In this document: piece after piece, positions 1 through 5,917 of the stretch
Numbering within the stretch: the stretch's first letter is position 1
Layout: every line of letters starts with the position of its first letter
Source of the DNA: Gammaproteobacteria bacterium
GTDB taxonomy: Bacteria > Pseudomonadota > Gammaproteobacteria > HK1
Direction: 5' to 3'
DNA: 8,018 bases
Assembly (NCBI GenBank): GCA_022822245.1
Contig: JAJECB010000258.1
Coordinates: forward strand, 1-8,018
The notes under the pieces: model-generated
Told to the model about the DNA's origin: nothing
Database searches by the model: none
Seen by the model: only the letters and a program-made list of their open reading frames with translations
Made by a program: the position numbers and the translations under genes

Positions 1-2
1 AG

Positions 3-365
3 ACCATCGCCCGCGCCGTCCAGTGGATGTCCTGGACGAACGAGCACCTCGAGCCACCCCTCAACACCCAGATCCTGGAGCTCCATCGCCTGCCCGAGGA
101 CCAGCGCACCCCCGGCGCGGTGGACGAGGCGGGGGAAGCGATCGCGCGCTCGGTCGAGGGCCTCGAAGCGCAGCTCGCGCGCACCGCCTACGTGGCGGGC
201 GACCGCTTCTCGATGGGCGACATCCCGACCGGCGCCGCGGTCTACCGGTGGCGCGTCTTCGGCCAGTGGGGCGGCCCCATGCCCCACGTGGACGCGTGGC
301 TCGCCCGGCTCGGCGAACGCGAAGGCTTCCGCCGCCACGTCGCCCCCCCCGAGCTCCACGTCTGA
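3..365 (+). CDS. Glutathione S-transferase, C-terminal part (5' end outside window)
   Basis: This is the C-terminal, all-helical domain of a cytosolic glutathione S-transferase, which conjugates or reduces substrates with glutathione. The frame is open from the left edge (TIARAVQWMSW...) and ends at TGA 363-365, giving about 120 visible residues. The thioredoxin-fold N-terminal domain, which carries the glutathione site, lies outside the window, so the ATG at 27 is internal and not the start. Diagnostic features are the QWMSWTNEHL helix and, later, VAGDRFSMGDIPTGAAVYRW. The latter holds the GST N-capping box (S-M-G-D) and hydrophobic staple before helix 6. The end (MPHVDAWLARLGEREGFRRHV) is the usual terminal helix. 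A run of eight C (343-350) encodes the Ala-Pro-Pro near the C-terminus. It is the only + strand gene and converges on the amidase gene. Family membership is secure; class and substrate cannot be told from this half. Confidence 0.88.
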   Translation, partial: TIARAVQWMSWTNEHLEPPLNTQILELHRLPEDQRTPGAVDEAGEAIARSVEGLEAQLARTAYVAGDRFSMGDIPTGAAVYRWRVFGQWGGPMPHVDAWLARLGEREGFRRHVAPPELHV

Positions 366-549
366 CCTTCAAGGATTATGTCTGCGGACATGATGCACGG
401 ACGCATAATGATGTGACGGGGGCCGCGGGCACTGGCGGGAAACCGGACGGGCGGCTGTCCGCCGCCGCGATCGTCGACCGCAGCCATACCGTTCGCCAGC
501 GAGGTCCGCGGGGCATGGCAGACGATTGGCCGGCCGGCGAAATCGGCGG
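366..549. other. Convergent intergenic region with an imperfect dyad
   Basis: This 184-bp gap lies between the stop codons of the convergent GST and amidase genes. I see no convincing gene in it. Its left part is noticeably more AT-rich than the surroundings. It holds an imperfect dyad: ATTATG at 375-380 pairs with CATAAT at 404-409, and inside it ATGTC/GACAT (378-382/387-391) can form a competing small hairpin. Further right are GGCGG-CTGT-CCGCC (450-463) and a GGCCGGCC palindrome (528-535) flanked by GATT/AATC. Any of these could help end transcription from either side. None is followed by a clear T-tract, so a standard intrinsic terminator is not supported. Confidence 0.4.
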
Positions 550-1413
550 TCAGTCGGCGGCGTACTCTCGGAGCTTGGCGGGCGGGGTCCAGGAGCGGTC
601 GTGCCCGAGGGAGGGCACCATCCGGCGGGCCTTGTGGATGCGCGCGGGGTCGATCTCGGCCATCACCACGCCGGGCTCCTCCCCGCCGTCCGCGAGCACC
701 TCACCCCACGGGTCGACGATGAGGGAGTGGCCGAAGGTCCTGCGGCCCTCCGCGTGCTCGCCGCACTGGGCGGGGGCGAAGACGAAGCAGCCGGTCTCGA
801 TGGCCCGGGCGCGGAGCAGCACGTGCCAGTGGGCGCGCCCGGTGGGGCGGGCGAAGGCGGACGGCACGGTGAGGTAGTCCGCTCCCGCCTGGGCGAGGTC
901 GCGGTACAGGGACGGGAAGCGCATGTCGTAGCAGACGGTCATGCCGATCCGGCCCCATGGGGTGTCCGCGACCACCGCCTCGCCCCCGGGGCGGTAGCGG
1001 CGCGACTCCCGGTAGGACTCGCCCCCTTCGAGGTCGACATCGAACATGTGGATCTTGTCGTAGCGGGCGACGACCGTGCCGCTCGGGTCGATGAGGAGGG
1101 AGCGGTTCGCGCAGCGCTCCTCGTCGGCCCTGACCGCCATCGAGCCGAGAAGCAGCCAGGCGTCGGTCTCCCGGGCGAGGGAGCGGTATCGGGGAAGCCA
1201 CTCGTCGGCCGCCTCCGGGCGGACCTTCTCGAGCACGAGCCGCCCCCGGGGCTCCAGCATTGGCGTCACCTCGGGAGTCATGATGAGCGAAGCGCCCGCC
1301 GCGGCCGCCTCCCGAACGAGGGCGGCGGCGGCCGGAAACGTCTTCTCCGGATCGCGGTCGGAGGTGAGCTGGATGCAGGCGGCGCGAAACGGCTCCGCGG
1401 CGGCGGAGGTCAC
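550..1413 (-). CDS. Nit1-type carbon-nitrogen hydrolase, probable deaminated glutathione amidase
   Basis: This is a nitrilase-superfamily amidase of 287 residues from GTG at 1413. The Glu-Lys-Cys triad is visible as E48 (MTPEVTPM), K120 (YDKIHMFD) and C161 (TVCYDMRFP). The stretch after the Cys (AGADYLTVPSAF, TGRAHWHVLLRARAIE, then APAQCGEH, FGHSLIVDPWGEVLA) follows the Nit1 pattern, including AQCG. The omega-amidase Nit2 has a different sequence there. Nit1/YbeM enzymes are known to hydrolyse deaminated glutathione, a damage product formed when transaminases act on glutathione, so a cytosolic metabolite-repair role is inferred. The GTG start overlaps the glutaredoxin stop (GTGA) and has an AAGGGG ribosome-binding site about 7 nt upstream. 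An ATG at 1479 would add 22 Arg/Ala-rich residues inside the glutaredoxin gene and is unlikely. The neighbouring glutaredoxin, and gshA further upstream, support the glutathione link. Assignment to the superfamily is very firm, to Nit1 good, to the exact substrate moderate. Confidence 0.88.
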   Translation of the reverse strand: MTSAAAEPFRAACIQLTSDRDPEKTFPAAAALVREAAAAGASLIMTPEVTPMLEPRGRLVLEKVRPEAADEWLPRYRSLARETDAWLLLGSMAVRADEERCANRSLLIDPSGTVVARYDKIHMFDVDLEGGESYRESRRYRPGGEAVVADTPWGRIGMTVCYDMRFPSLYRDLAQAGADYLTVPSAFARPTGRAHWHVLLRARAIETGCFVFAPAQCGEHAEGRRTFGHSLIVDPWGEVLADGGEEPGVVMAEIDPARIHKARRMVPSLGHDRSWTPPAKLREYAAD

Positions 1414-1676
1414 GACGCGGCCCCTTCGAGCAGCGGGGCGAGCTCGCCCGCCCGCTCGAGCGCGTAGAGCTCGTCGCACCCGCCGACGTGATGCTCTCCG
1501 ACGAAGATCTGGGGGACCGTATGGCGCCCGCCCGCCCGGGCCATCATCTCCGTCCGGCGCTCCGGCTCGAAGTCGACGTCGATCTCTTCGAAGGAGACCC
1601 CCCGGGCGGCGAGGAGCCGCTTCGCCGCCGAGCAGAAGGGACAGAAGCGGCTCGAGTACATCACGACCCCGCTCAT
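1410..1676 (-). CDS. grxC: Glutaredoxin 3 (GrxC family)
   Basis: This is a small cytosolic glutathione-dependent disulfide reductase of 88 residues, the usual length for GrxC. The dithiol active site is CPFC at residues 12-15, in the context MYSSRFCPFCSAAKRLL. The cis-proline loop TVPQIFVG follows at about 53-60, and the glutathione-binding GGCDELYAL at about 65-73. The family's most common active site is CPYC, so Phe replaces Tyr here, a conservative change. The ATG at 1676 has a GGCGGAG ribosome-binding site about 8 nt upstream. Its TGA overlaps the GTG of the amidase gene by 4 bp, which implies translational coupling. A 119-nt spacer with a G-quadruplex motif and a hairpin separates it from the thiolase gene, so it may have its own promoter or be read through from upstream. 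I saw no clear promoter in that spacer. Confidence 0.93.
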   Translation of the reverse strand: MSGVVMYSSRFCPFCSAAKRLLAARGVSFEEIDVDFEPERRTEMMARAGGRHTVPQIFVGEHHVGGCDELYALERAGELAPLLEGAAS

Positions 1677-1734
1677 CGCCGTTTCTCCGCCGTCACGAAC
1701 GCAACTCCGAGCGGTTCCCGATCACATCGCCTTC

Positions 1735-1757
1735 CGGGCCAGGCTCCCGGTGGCCCG
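1735..1757 (-). other. 7-bp perfect hairpin between thiolase and grxC
   Basis: On the transcribed (-) strand CGGGCCA pairs perfectly with TGGCCCG across a 9-nt loop (arms 1735-1741 and 1751-1757). It lies downstream of the thiolase stop and just after the G-quadruplex motif. No T-tract follows, so it is not a canonical intrinsic terminator. It could attenuate transcription, protect a processed 3' end, or be incidental in GC-rich DNA. Confidence 0.45.
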
Positions 1758-1766
1758 ACGGGCGGA

Positions 1767-1788
1767 CCCGAACCCTGACCCGGACCCC
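1767..1788 (-). promoter_or_regulatory. Predicted G-quadruplex motif (G3N3G3N3G3N3G3)
   Basis: Read on the - strand, which is the mRNA-like strand here, this stretch holds four GGG runs separated by loops of exactly three bases (TCC, TCA, TTC). Each unit is thus a hexamer GGGTNN, four times in tandem. The first run is GGGG. This meets the standard short-loop G-quadruplex pattern, and the transcript would carry it too. It begins 8 nt after the thiolase stop codon. A role in termination, mRNA stability or lowering expression of grxC is possible but inferred. Confidence 0.5.
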
Positions 1789-1795
1789 TCGGGCG

Positions 1796-2998
1796 TCAGC
1801 CCTCGTAGCGCCCCACGATCGACACGCTGCTCACGTTCATGTGGGGGAAGCCGCCGAGGTTGTGGGTGAGCCCGAGCCGCGGGTCGTCGAGCTGACGCTC
1901 GCCCGCCCGGCCGAGGAGCTGCAGGTACATCTCGTAGAGCATCCTCAGCCCCGAAGCGCCGATCGGATGCCCGAAGCACTTGAGCCCGCCGTCGATCTGG
2001 CACGGCACGTCCCCGTCCGCGTCGAACGCCCCGTCGAGGACCTCGCGCCACGCCTTCCCTTCCTCGGCGAGCCCGAGGTCCTCCATCGTCACCAGCTCGG
2101 TGATGGAGAAGCAGTCGTGCACCTCGGTCATGTCGAGCTCGGCCCGCGGGTTGCGGATCCCTGCCTCCTCGTAGGCCTTCTTCGACGCGATCCGGGTCGT
2201 CTTGACGTGGGCGCCGTCCCAGCCCGAGTGGCCCGCCTCCTCGCCGTTCGACACGGAGAGCTGCATCGCCTTGACGGTCACGAACTCGGTCTTGCCGAGC
2301 TCGCGGGCGATCTCCGGGGTGGTCACGATCGCGCACGCCGCGCCGTCGCTCACCCCGCAGCAGTCGAAGAGGCCGATGGGCTCGGCCACCATGGGCGCCT
2401 TCAGCACCTGCTCCTCCGACACCTCGCGCCGCAGGTGGGCCTTGGGGTTCTTGGCCCCGTTCGCATGGCTCTTGACGGAGACCCGGGCCATCGCGCGCTT
2501 GAGATCGTCCTTGTCCACCCCGTGCGCGCCCCGGTAGCCGGCCGCGAGCTGGGCGAACATCCCGGGGGCGGAGAGGTTCGGCCAGTACATGTCGTTGGTG
2601 ACCCCGCGGGTGCGCTGGGGGAGGCCGCCGTAGCCGGTGTCCTTGAGCTTCTCGCAGCCGAGGGCGAGGGCCACGTCGCACGCCCCCGACGCCACCGCGT
2701 AGACCGCCCCCCGGAACGCCTCGGTACCGCTCGCGCAGAAGTTCTCGACCCGGGTCACCGGGATGTAGGGAAGGCGCAGCGCAACCGCGAGGGGGAGCCC
2801 GCTCGAGCCGACGTGGACCGACTCGATCGCGGTGGAGAGCCACGCGGCATCAATCCGGTCCTTCTCGATGCCGGCGTCGGCGAGGCACTCGGTGAACGCC
2901 TCGACCATGAGGTCCTGCGCCTCCATGTCCCAACGCTCGCCGAACTTCGAGCACCCCATCCCGAGGATCGCGACCTTGTCCTTGATTCCAGTGGCCAT
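1796..2998 (-). CDS. SCP2/SCPx-type thiolase (acetyl-CoA acetyltransferase-like)
   Basis: This is a 400-residue thiolase of the sterol-carrier-protein-X type, which cleaves 3-ketoacyl-CoA or condenses acyl-CoAs. The acylated cysteine is C88 in VENFCASGTEAFRGA. The SCP2-type motif HDCFSITE gives H294 and C296, the cysteine thought to serve as second catalytic Cys in this subfamily. H344 lies in CFGHPIGASG. The classical C-terminal CxG is replaced by THNLGG, as expected for SCPx thiolases. All key residues seem present, so the enzyme should be active. The ATG at 2998 has a strong GGAGG (3006-3010) 7 nt upstream. It lies 46 nt downstream of the HMG-CoA-synthase-like/DUF35 gene and is almost surely co-transcribed with it. 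SCP2 thiolases often need a DUF35 partner, and here that domain is supplied by the neighbour. The chain length and nature of the substrate cannot be told; an aldolase-type reaction like Ltp2 is an alternative, but retention of C88 argues for thiolysis. Confidence 0.9.
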   Translation of the reverse strand: MATGIKDKVAILGMGCSKFGERWDMEAQDLMVEAFTECLADAGIEKDRIDAAWLSTAIESVHVGSSGLPLAVALRLPYIPVTRVENFCASGTEAFRGAVYAVASGACDVALALGCEKLKDTGYGGLPQRTRGVTNDMYWPNLSAPGMFAQLAAGYRGAHGVDKDDLKRAMARVSVKSHANGAKNPKAHLRREVSEEQVLKAPMVAEPIGLFDCCGVSDGAACAIVTTPEIARELGKTEFVTVKAMQLSVSNGEEAGHSGWDGAHVKTTRIASKKAYEEAGIRNPRAELDMTEVHDCFSITELVTMEDLGLAEEGKAWREVLDGAFDADGDVPCQIDGGLKCFGHPIGASGLRMLYEMYLQLLGRAGERQLDDPRLGLTHNLGGFPHMNVSSVSIVGRYEG

Positions 2999-3044
2999 GG
3001 TGGTGCCTCCGATGTGTAATTCCTGTCGATGATTCGTGTTGAAT

Positions 3045-4499
3045 TCAATCCGTCTGGACCGCCTTCCAGAAGTACTTCCTGAAACCGCGCTCCGGATCGA
3101 ACTCGCGCACCCGGAACTGCATTCCGACCCGCGCCCCGATGTCGAACGTTTCCCGGTCGACGTCGGTGAAGTCGACCATCAGGCGCCCGCCGCCCTCGAA
3201 CTGCACCATTCCGAAGTAGGCCGGCGGGTCGATGGAGAAGGTGAGCGAGTCGGCGGTCCAGGTCTTGACGGTTCCCGGGGCGTCGGCCATCTCGTGGTCC
3301 GACTGGGAGTCGAGGGCCCCGCAGTTGGGGTTGACGCAGTAATGGGACTTCGGGAACTGCACCGTCCCGCATCGCTCGCACCGGCCTCCGACGAAGCCGG
3401 TCAGCATCCGCCGGTTGCGGTACAGGGTGCTGAGCGGGGTCTGGTGGTCGGTCTCCGCGCGCTTGCCGAAGTCCTTGTCCACGAGCCCGTTGAAGGTGAG
3501 GAAGCGGTCGTAGTTCTCCTCGGGGGTGCGGCGGGCGAGGGCGCCCGAGACCCCGCGCCGGGGGGGGAGGGAGCGGATCGCGTCGGTCGCCTCGAACACG
3601 AGCACGTCGCAGCCCTGCCCGAACCCCGCGACCAGGATCCGTTCTCCCGGCTGCGCCTCCTCGAGCGCCCGGCACAGCATCAGCACGGCGTGGGCGGCGC
3701 CGGTGTCGCCGCAGGCCTGCTGCATGACGTCGCCGACCGCTTCGGCGCGGATCCCCGTCCGCTTCGCGACCATGTCCGGCACCCGCCGGAGGGAGCAGGG
3801 CAGGAGGAAGCGATCGATCGCGTCCGGCTCGAGATTGGCGCCGCGAAGCGCCTCCGCGACCGCCGGGGGCACGATCTTGAGGTAGCCCTCGTCGCGCACC
3901 CACCGCTCTTCCCAGTCGTAGTCGAACTCGCTCTGCGGGCCGCGGTAGTGGTCGACGAAGTCGACCGACGTCGTGTGGTGCGCGACGAGGCGCGCGACGA
4001 CGCCGTCGCGCCCGAGGCGAAGGGCGGCCGCCCCGTCGCCGTACAGGAGCTCCTGGGGGGTTCCGGTACGGCTGCGGCGGTGTTCCGAAGCGACGAAGAG
4101 CACCTCGCCCGGCGCGCCGGCCCGGACCGCCCCGAGGGCGTTCACGAGTCCGGTGGTGCCTGCCCGGAGCGAAGAGGTGACGTCCAGGGTCGCGATGTCG
4201 GTCCCGAGGTTGAGCGCCTCGGCGCAGATCCCGGAATTCTGCCGATCGGTGAAGGGCAGGGTGGTGGAGGCGAGGTGGACCGCCGACACCGTGCTCCGGT
4301 CGGCGTCCGCGAGCGCGTCCCGGGCCGCCTCGACGGCCATCGTGACGCTGTCCTCGTCCCAGTTGCACATCGACCGCTCCCCCCGGCCGTGCGCGGCGAG
4401 CGCGCCGTTGGCCCATGCGTTCGCCCGCAGGATCGCCGAACGCTGGAGGCGGAGACGGGGAATGTAGGCACCGAACGCGGTGATCCCGGGATCCGGCAT
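3045..4499 (-). CDS. HMG-CoA-synthase-like domain fused to C-terminal DUF35 zinc-ribbon/OB-fold; catalytic residues apparently lost
   Basis: This 484-residue protein has a thiolase-fold HMG-CoA-synthase-like domain (about 5-310), a linker, and a DUF35 zinc ribbon with OB-fold (about 355-480). The synthase fold shows in GAYIPRLRL near the start, YGDGAAAL (153-160) and GERILVAGFGQG (286-297). Compared by eye with archaeal HMG-CoA synthases, the catalytic Glu aligns with T79 (LASTT), the Cys with L111 (TSSLRAGT in place of ACxAGT), and the His with L232 (FLLP in place of FHQP). Ordinary Claisen condensation therefore looks impossible. The zinc ribbon has C374-x2-C377-x10-C388-x4-C393, against the commoner x2 at the end. 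In archaea, thiolase, DUF35 and HMG-CoA synthase are separate chains in one complex that passes acetoacetyl-CoA along. Here two are fused and the thiolase gene follows 46 nt later. A scaffold or acyl-CoA-handling role is inferred. ATG 4499 has AAGGA 8 nt upstream. Confidence 0.85.
   Translation of the reverse strand: MPDPGITAFGAYIPRLRLQRSAILRANAWANGALAAHGRGERSMCNWDEDSVTMAVEAARDALADADRSTVSAVHLASTTLPFTDRQNSGICAEALNLGTDIATLDVTSSLRAGTTGLVNALGAVRAGAPGEVLFVASEHRRSRTGTPQELLYGDGAAALRLGRDGVVARLVAHHTTSVDFVDHYRGPQSEFDYDWEERWVRDEGYLKIVPPAVAEALRGANLEPDAIDRFLLPCSLRRVPDMVAKRTGIRAEAVGDVMQQACGDTGAAHAVLMLCRALEEAQPGERILVAGFGQGCDVLVFEATDAIRSLPPRRGVSGALARRTPEENYDRFLTFNGLVDKDFGKRAETDHQTPLSTLYRNRRMLTGFVGGRCERCGTVQFPKSHYCVNPNCGALDSQSDHEMADAPGTVKTWTADSLTFSIDPPAYFGMVQFEGGGRLMVDFTDVDRETFDIGARVGMQFRVREFDPERGFRKYFWKAVQTD
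3560..3567. repeat. G8/C8 homopolymer at the domain junction of the fused synthase-like protein
   Basis: A run of eight identical bases (C on the coding strand) encodes part of Leu-Pro-Pro-Arg at residues 311-314, in the linker between the synthase-like domain and the DUF35 domain. The frame is intact in this sequence. Slippage by one base here would cut off the zinc-ribbon/OB-fold domain while leaving the first domain whole. Confidence 0.8.
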
Positions 4500-4535
4500 G
4501 GGTCGTTCCTTCGAGGTTGCTTCGTTTCGTGCCGC

Positions 4536-4596
4536 CGCGAACCGCGGTCAGCCGCCCGCCGCGGCCCGGGCGCGGGGGCGCGCCGCCCGGTTCGCG
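4536..4596. repeat. 9-bp inverted repeat directly after the desaturase stop
   Basis: CGCGAACCG at 4536-4544 is matched by its exact reverse complement CGGTTCGCG at 4588-4596, which abuts the desaturase stop codon. The 43 nt between are almost all G and C and contain further self-complementary words (GCCGCGGC, CCCGGG, GGCGCGCC), so the transcript could fold into a long structured element. No T-tract follows on the - strand. It may act as a 3'-end stabiliser or attenuator between the desaturase gene and the synthase-like gene. The remaining part of this 97-nt gap holds only the AAGGA ribosome-binding site of the next gene; I see no clear promoter. Confidence 0.5.
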
Positions 4597-5811
4597 TCAG
4601 GCACCGGCCGCCGCTTCGGGATGGCGGTCCGCGCCCGCGTAGGTGCGGAGGTACTCGGAAAACTCGCGAAGGGACGCGATGCCGCTCTCCTCGGCCTTCC
4701 GGCACCAGTCACGGAGCCCGCCGGCCAGCTCCTCGATGTTCGCGGTCCGCATTTCCCACAGCCGCTGGAGCTCGACCCGCTTCTCGTAGATGGTGCGAAG
4801 CGTGTCGCTGCAGTGCAGGAGCCGGCTGCGAAGCTCGCGCTCGTCGTCGTTGTCGAAGGCATCGGTCCGCCACAGGAGGGACTTCGCCCGGTCGAGGACG
4901 TCCCGGGCCTTGGGCTCCACCCGCTCGCGCTCCATGCGGGCGATGGGCTCTACCACCATCCGGCGGTACCGCGCCATCACCCGGAACCGGTCGCTGATGA
5001 CGGCCCGGATGGTGTCGAGGTCGATCTCGTGCTTGCCCTCGATTCGAAGCACCTCGGGCGGGACGCGCTTGATGCGGACCAGTCCGAGCCACGAGAAGAC
5101 CTTGATCCACGCCCATCCGACGTCGATCTCCCACCACTTGACGGAGAACTTGGCGGAGCTCGGATAGGTGTGATGGTTGTTGTGGAGCTCCTCCCCGCCG
5201 ATGAGGATCCCCCACGGCACGAAGTTCGTGGAGGCGTCGGGGGTCTCGAAGTTCCGGTAGCCGGTGTGGTGGCACACCCCGTTGATGACCCCGGCCGCGA
5301 AGAACGGGATCCAGGCCATCTGGACGGCCCAGATGGTGAGCCCGATCGGCCCGAAAAGGAGGAGGTCGATGGCGAGCAGGACAAATATGCTGGTGTTGCC
5401 CCGATCCGAGTAGATGCGGCGCTCGAGCCAGTCGTCGGGGGTGCCGTGGCCGTAGCGCTCCATCACCTCCTCGGTATGGGAGAGCCGATAGACCTCCACC
5501 CCTTCGAAGAGGACCTTGGGCAGCCCCAGGATGACCGGGCTGTGGGGGTCCTCTTCGGTCTCGGTGTTCGCGTGGTGCATGCGGTGGATCGCGGTCCACC
5601 CCTTGGTGTTCATCCCGGTGGTGAGCCACAGCCAGAAGCGGAACACGTGGCAGAGGGCGGGATGGATGTCGATGGCCCGGTGCGCCGAGTACCGGTGCAG
5701 GTACACGGTTACCGAGACGATGGTGAGGTGGGTGAGGAGGAGGGCCGCGACCGCCTTCTCCCAGAGGGCGAGACCGAGAATTCCGTCAAATCCGAGAATC
5801 GCATCCAGCAT
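4597..5811 (-). CDS. Membrane fatty acid desaturase (acyl-CoA/acyl-lipid delta-9 type) with long C-terminal tail
   Basis: This is a 404-residue integral membrane di-iron desaturase that introduces a double bond into fatty acyl chains using oxygen. The histidine boxes are HRYSAH (39-44), HRMHH (76-80) and HNNHH (210-214), with an additional histidine pair in VCHHTGYRNF (181-182). Hydrophobic segments lie at about 18-38, 52-67 and 141-178, giving the usual hairpin topology with the iron site in the cytoplasm. From about residue 250 a hydrophilic, helical tail of some 150 residues continues (VISDRFRVMARYRRMV ... ELQRLWEMRTAN ... LRDWCRKAEESGI). Such a tail occurs in other proteobacterial desaturases of about 400 residues, so the length is normal for that group. 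ATG 5811 is preceded by an AAGGGTGG-like site. A good promoter lies about 70 nt upstream, so the gene probably starts a transcription unit that may continue into the synthase-like and thiolase genes. The regiospecificity is inferred from family resemblance only. Confidence 0.92.
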   Translation of the reverse strand: MLDAILGFDGILGLALWEKAVAALLLTHLTIVSVTVYLHRYSAHRAIDIHPALCHVFRFWLWLTTGMNTKGWTAIHRMHHANTETEEDPHSPVILGLPKVLFEGVEVYRLSHTEEVMERYGHGTPDDWLERRIYSDRGNTSIFVLLAIDLLLFGPIGLTIWAVQMAWIPFFAAGVINGVCHHTGYRNFETPDASTNFVPWGILIGGEELHNNHHTYPSSAKFSVKWWEIDVGWAWIKVFSWLGLVRIKRVPPEVLRIEGKHEIDLDTIRAVISDRFRVMARYRRMVVEPIARMERERVEPKARDVLDRAKSLLWRTDAFDNDDERELRSRLLHCSDTLRTIYEKRVELQRLWEMRTANIEELAGGLRDWCRKAEESGIASLREFSEYLRTYAGADRHPEAAAGA

Positions 5812-5853
5812 GGAGTCACCACCCTTCGAGTCGCTCGGGACGCGCGGACGCGG

Positions 5854-5884
5854 GGCCGCGCGCGGCCTCCGGCGAAGCCGCGCG
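5854..5884. repeat. GC palindrome and hairpin in the desaturase leader
   Basis: A perfect 14-bp palindrome GGCCGCGCGCGGCC occupies 5854-5867. It overlaps a second structure: CGCGCGGC (5859-5866) pairs perfectly with GCCGCGCG (5877-5884) across a 10-nt loop. Both lie just downstream of the predicted -10 box, around and after the likely transcription start. The position suits a repressor operator or a folded 5' leader controlling desaturase expression, but GC-rich DNA makes such words commoner by chance. Confidence 0.45.
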
Positions 5885-5885
5885 A

Positions 5886-5915
5886 ATTGTACTTTTGACG
5901 GAGGCCGGTTGACAA
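5886..5915 (-). promoter_or_regulatory. Sigma70-type promoter for the desaturase gene
   Basis: On the - strand TTGTCA (5915-5910) is followed after 18 nt by TACAAT (5891-5886). Each hexamer matches the consensus at five of six positions. The stretch is locally AT-rich in otherwise very GC-rich DNA. The expected start of transcription is near 5879, giving a leader of about 70 nt before the desaturase ATG. This is the clearest promoter I found in the window. Confidence 0.62.
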
Positions 5916-5917
5916 AT

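Noticed and set aside
526..1467. Long open frame on the + strand across the amidase gene
   Set aside because: It is antisense to a gene with clear catalytic motifs. GC-rich third codon positions keep the opposite frames open, and the translation shows no family motif.
1411..1479. ATG at 1479 as the amidase start
   Set aside because: It would add 22 Arg/Ala-rich residues with no family counterpart inside the glutaredoxin gene; the GTG at 1413 has a good ribosome-binding site and the homology begins just after it.
1767..1788. Tandem GGGTNN hexamers as a CRISPR or microsatellite array
   Set aside because: Only four units with varied loop bases; the constant feature is the GGG spacing, which fits a G-quadruplex better than a repeat array.
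1076..3019. Open frame of 647 codons on the + strand across the glutaredoxin and thiolase genes
   Set aside because: It spans two well-supported - strand genes and a spacer, and its composition is low-complexity Arg/Ala/Pro-rich, typical of a shadow frame in GC-rich DNA.
3036..4997. Open frame of 653 codons on the + strand across the synthase-like gene
   Set aside because: It is antisense to conserved motifs and crosses a gene boundary; no recognisable domain.
5909..5914. Perfect TTGACA on the + strand as a promoter box
   Set aside because: No -10 box lies 16-18 nt downstream on the + strand and no + strand gene follows. The same bases form the -35 box of the - strand promoter.
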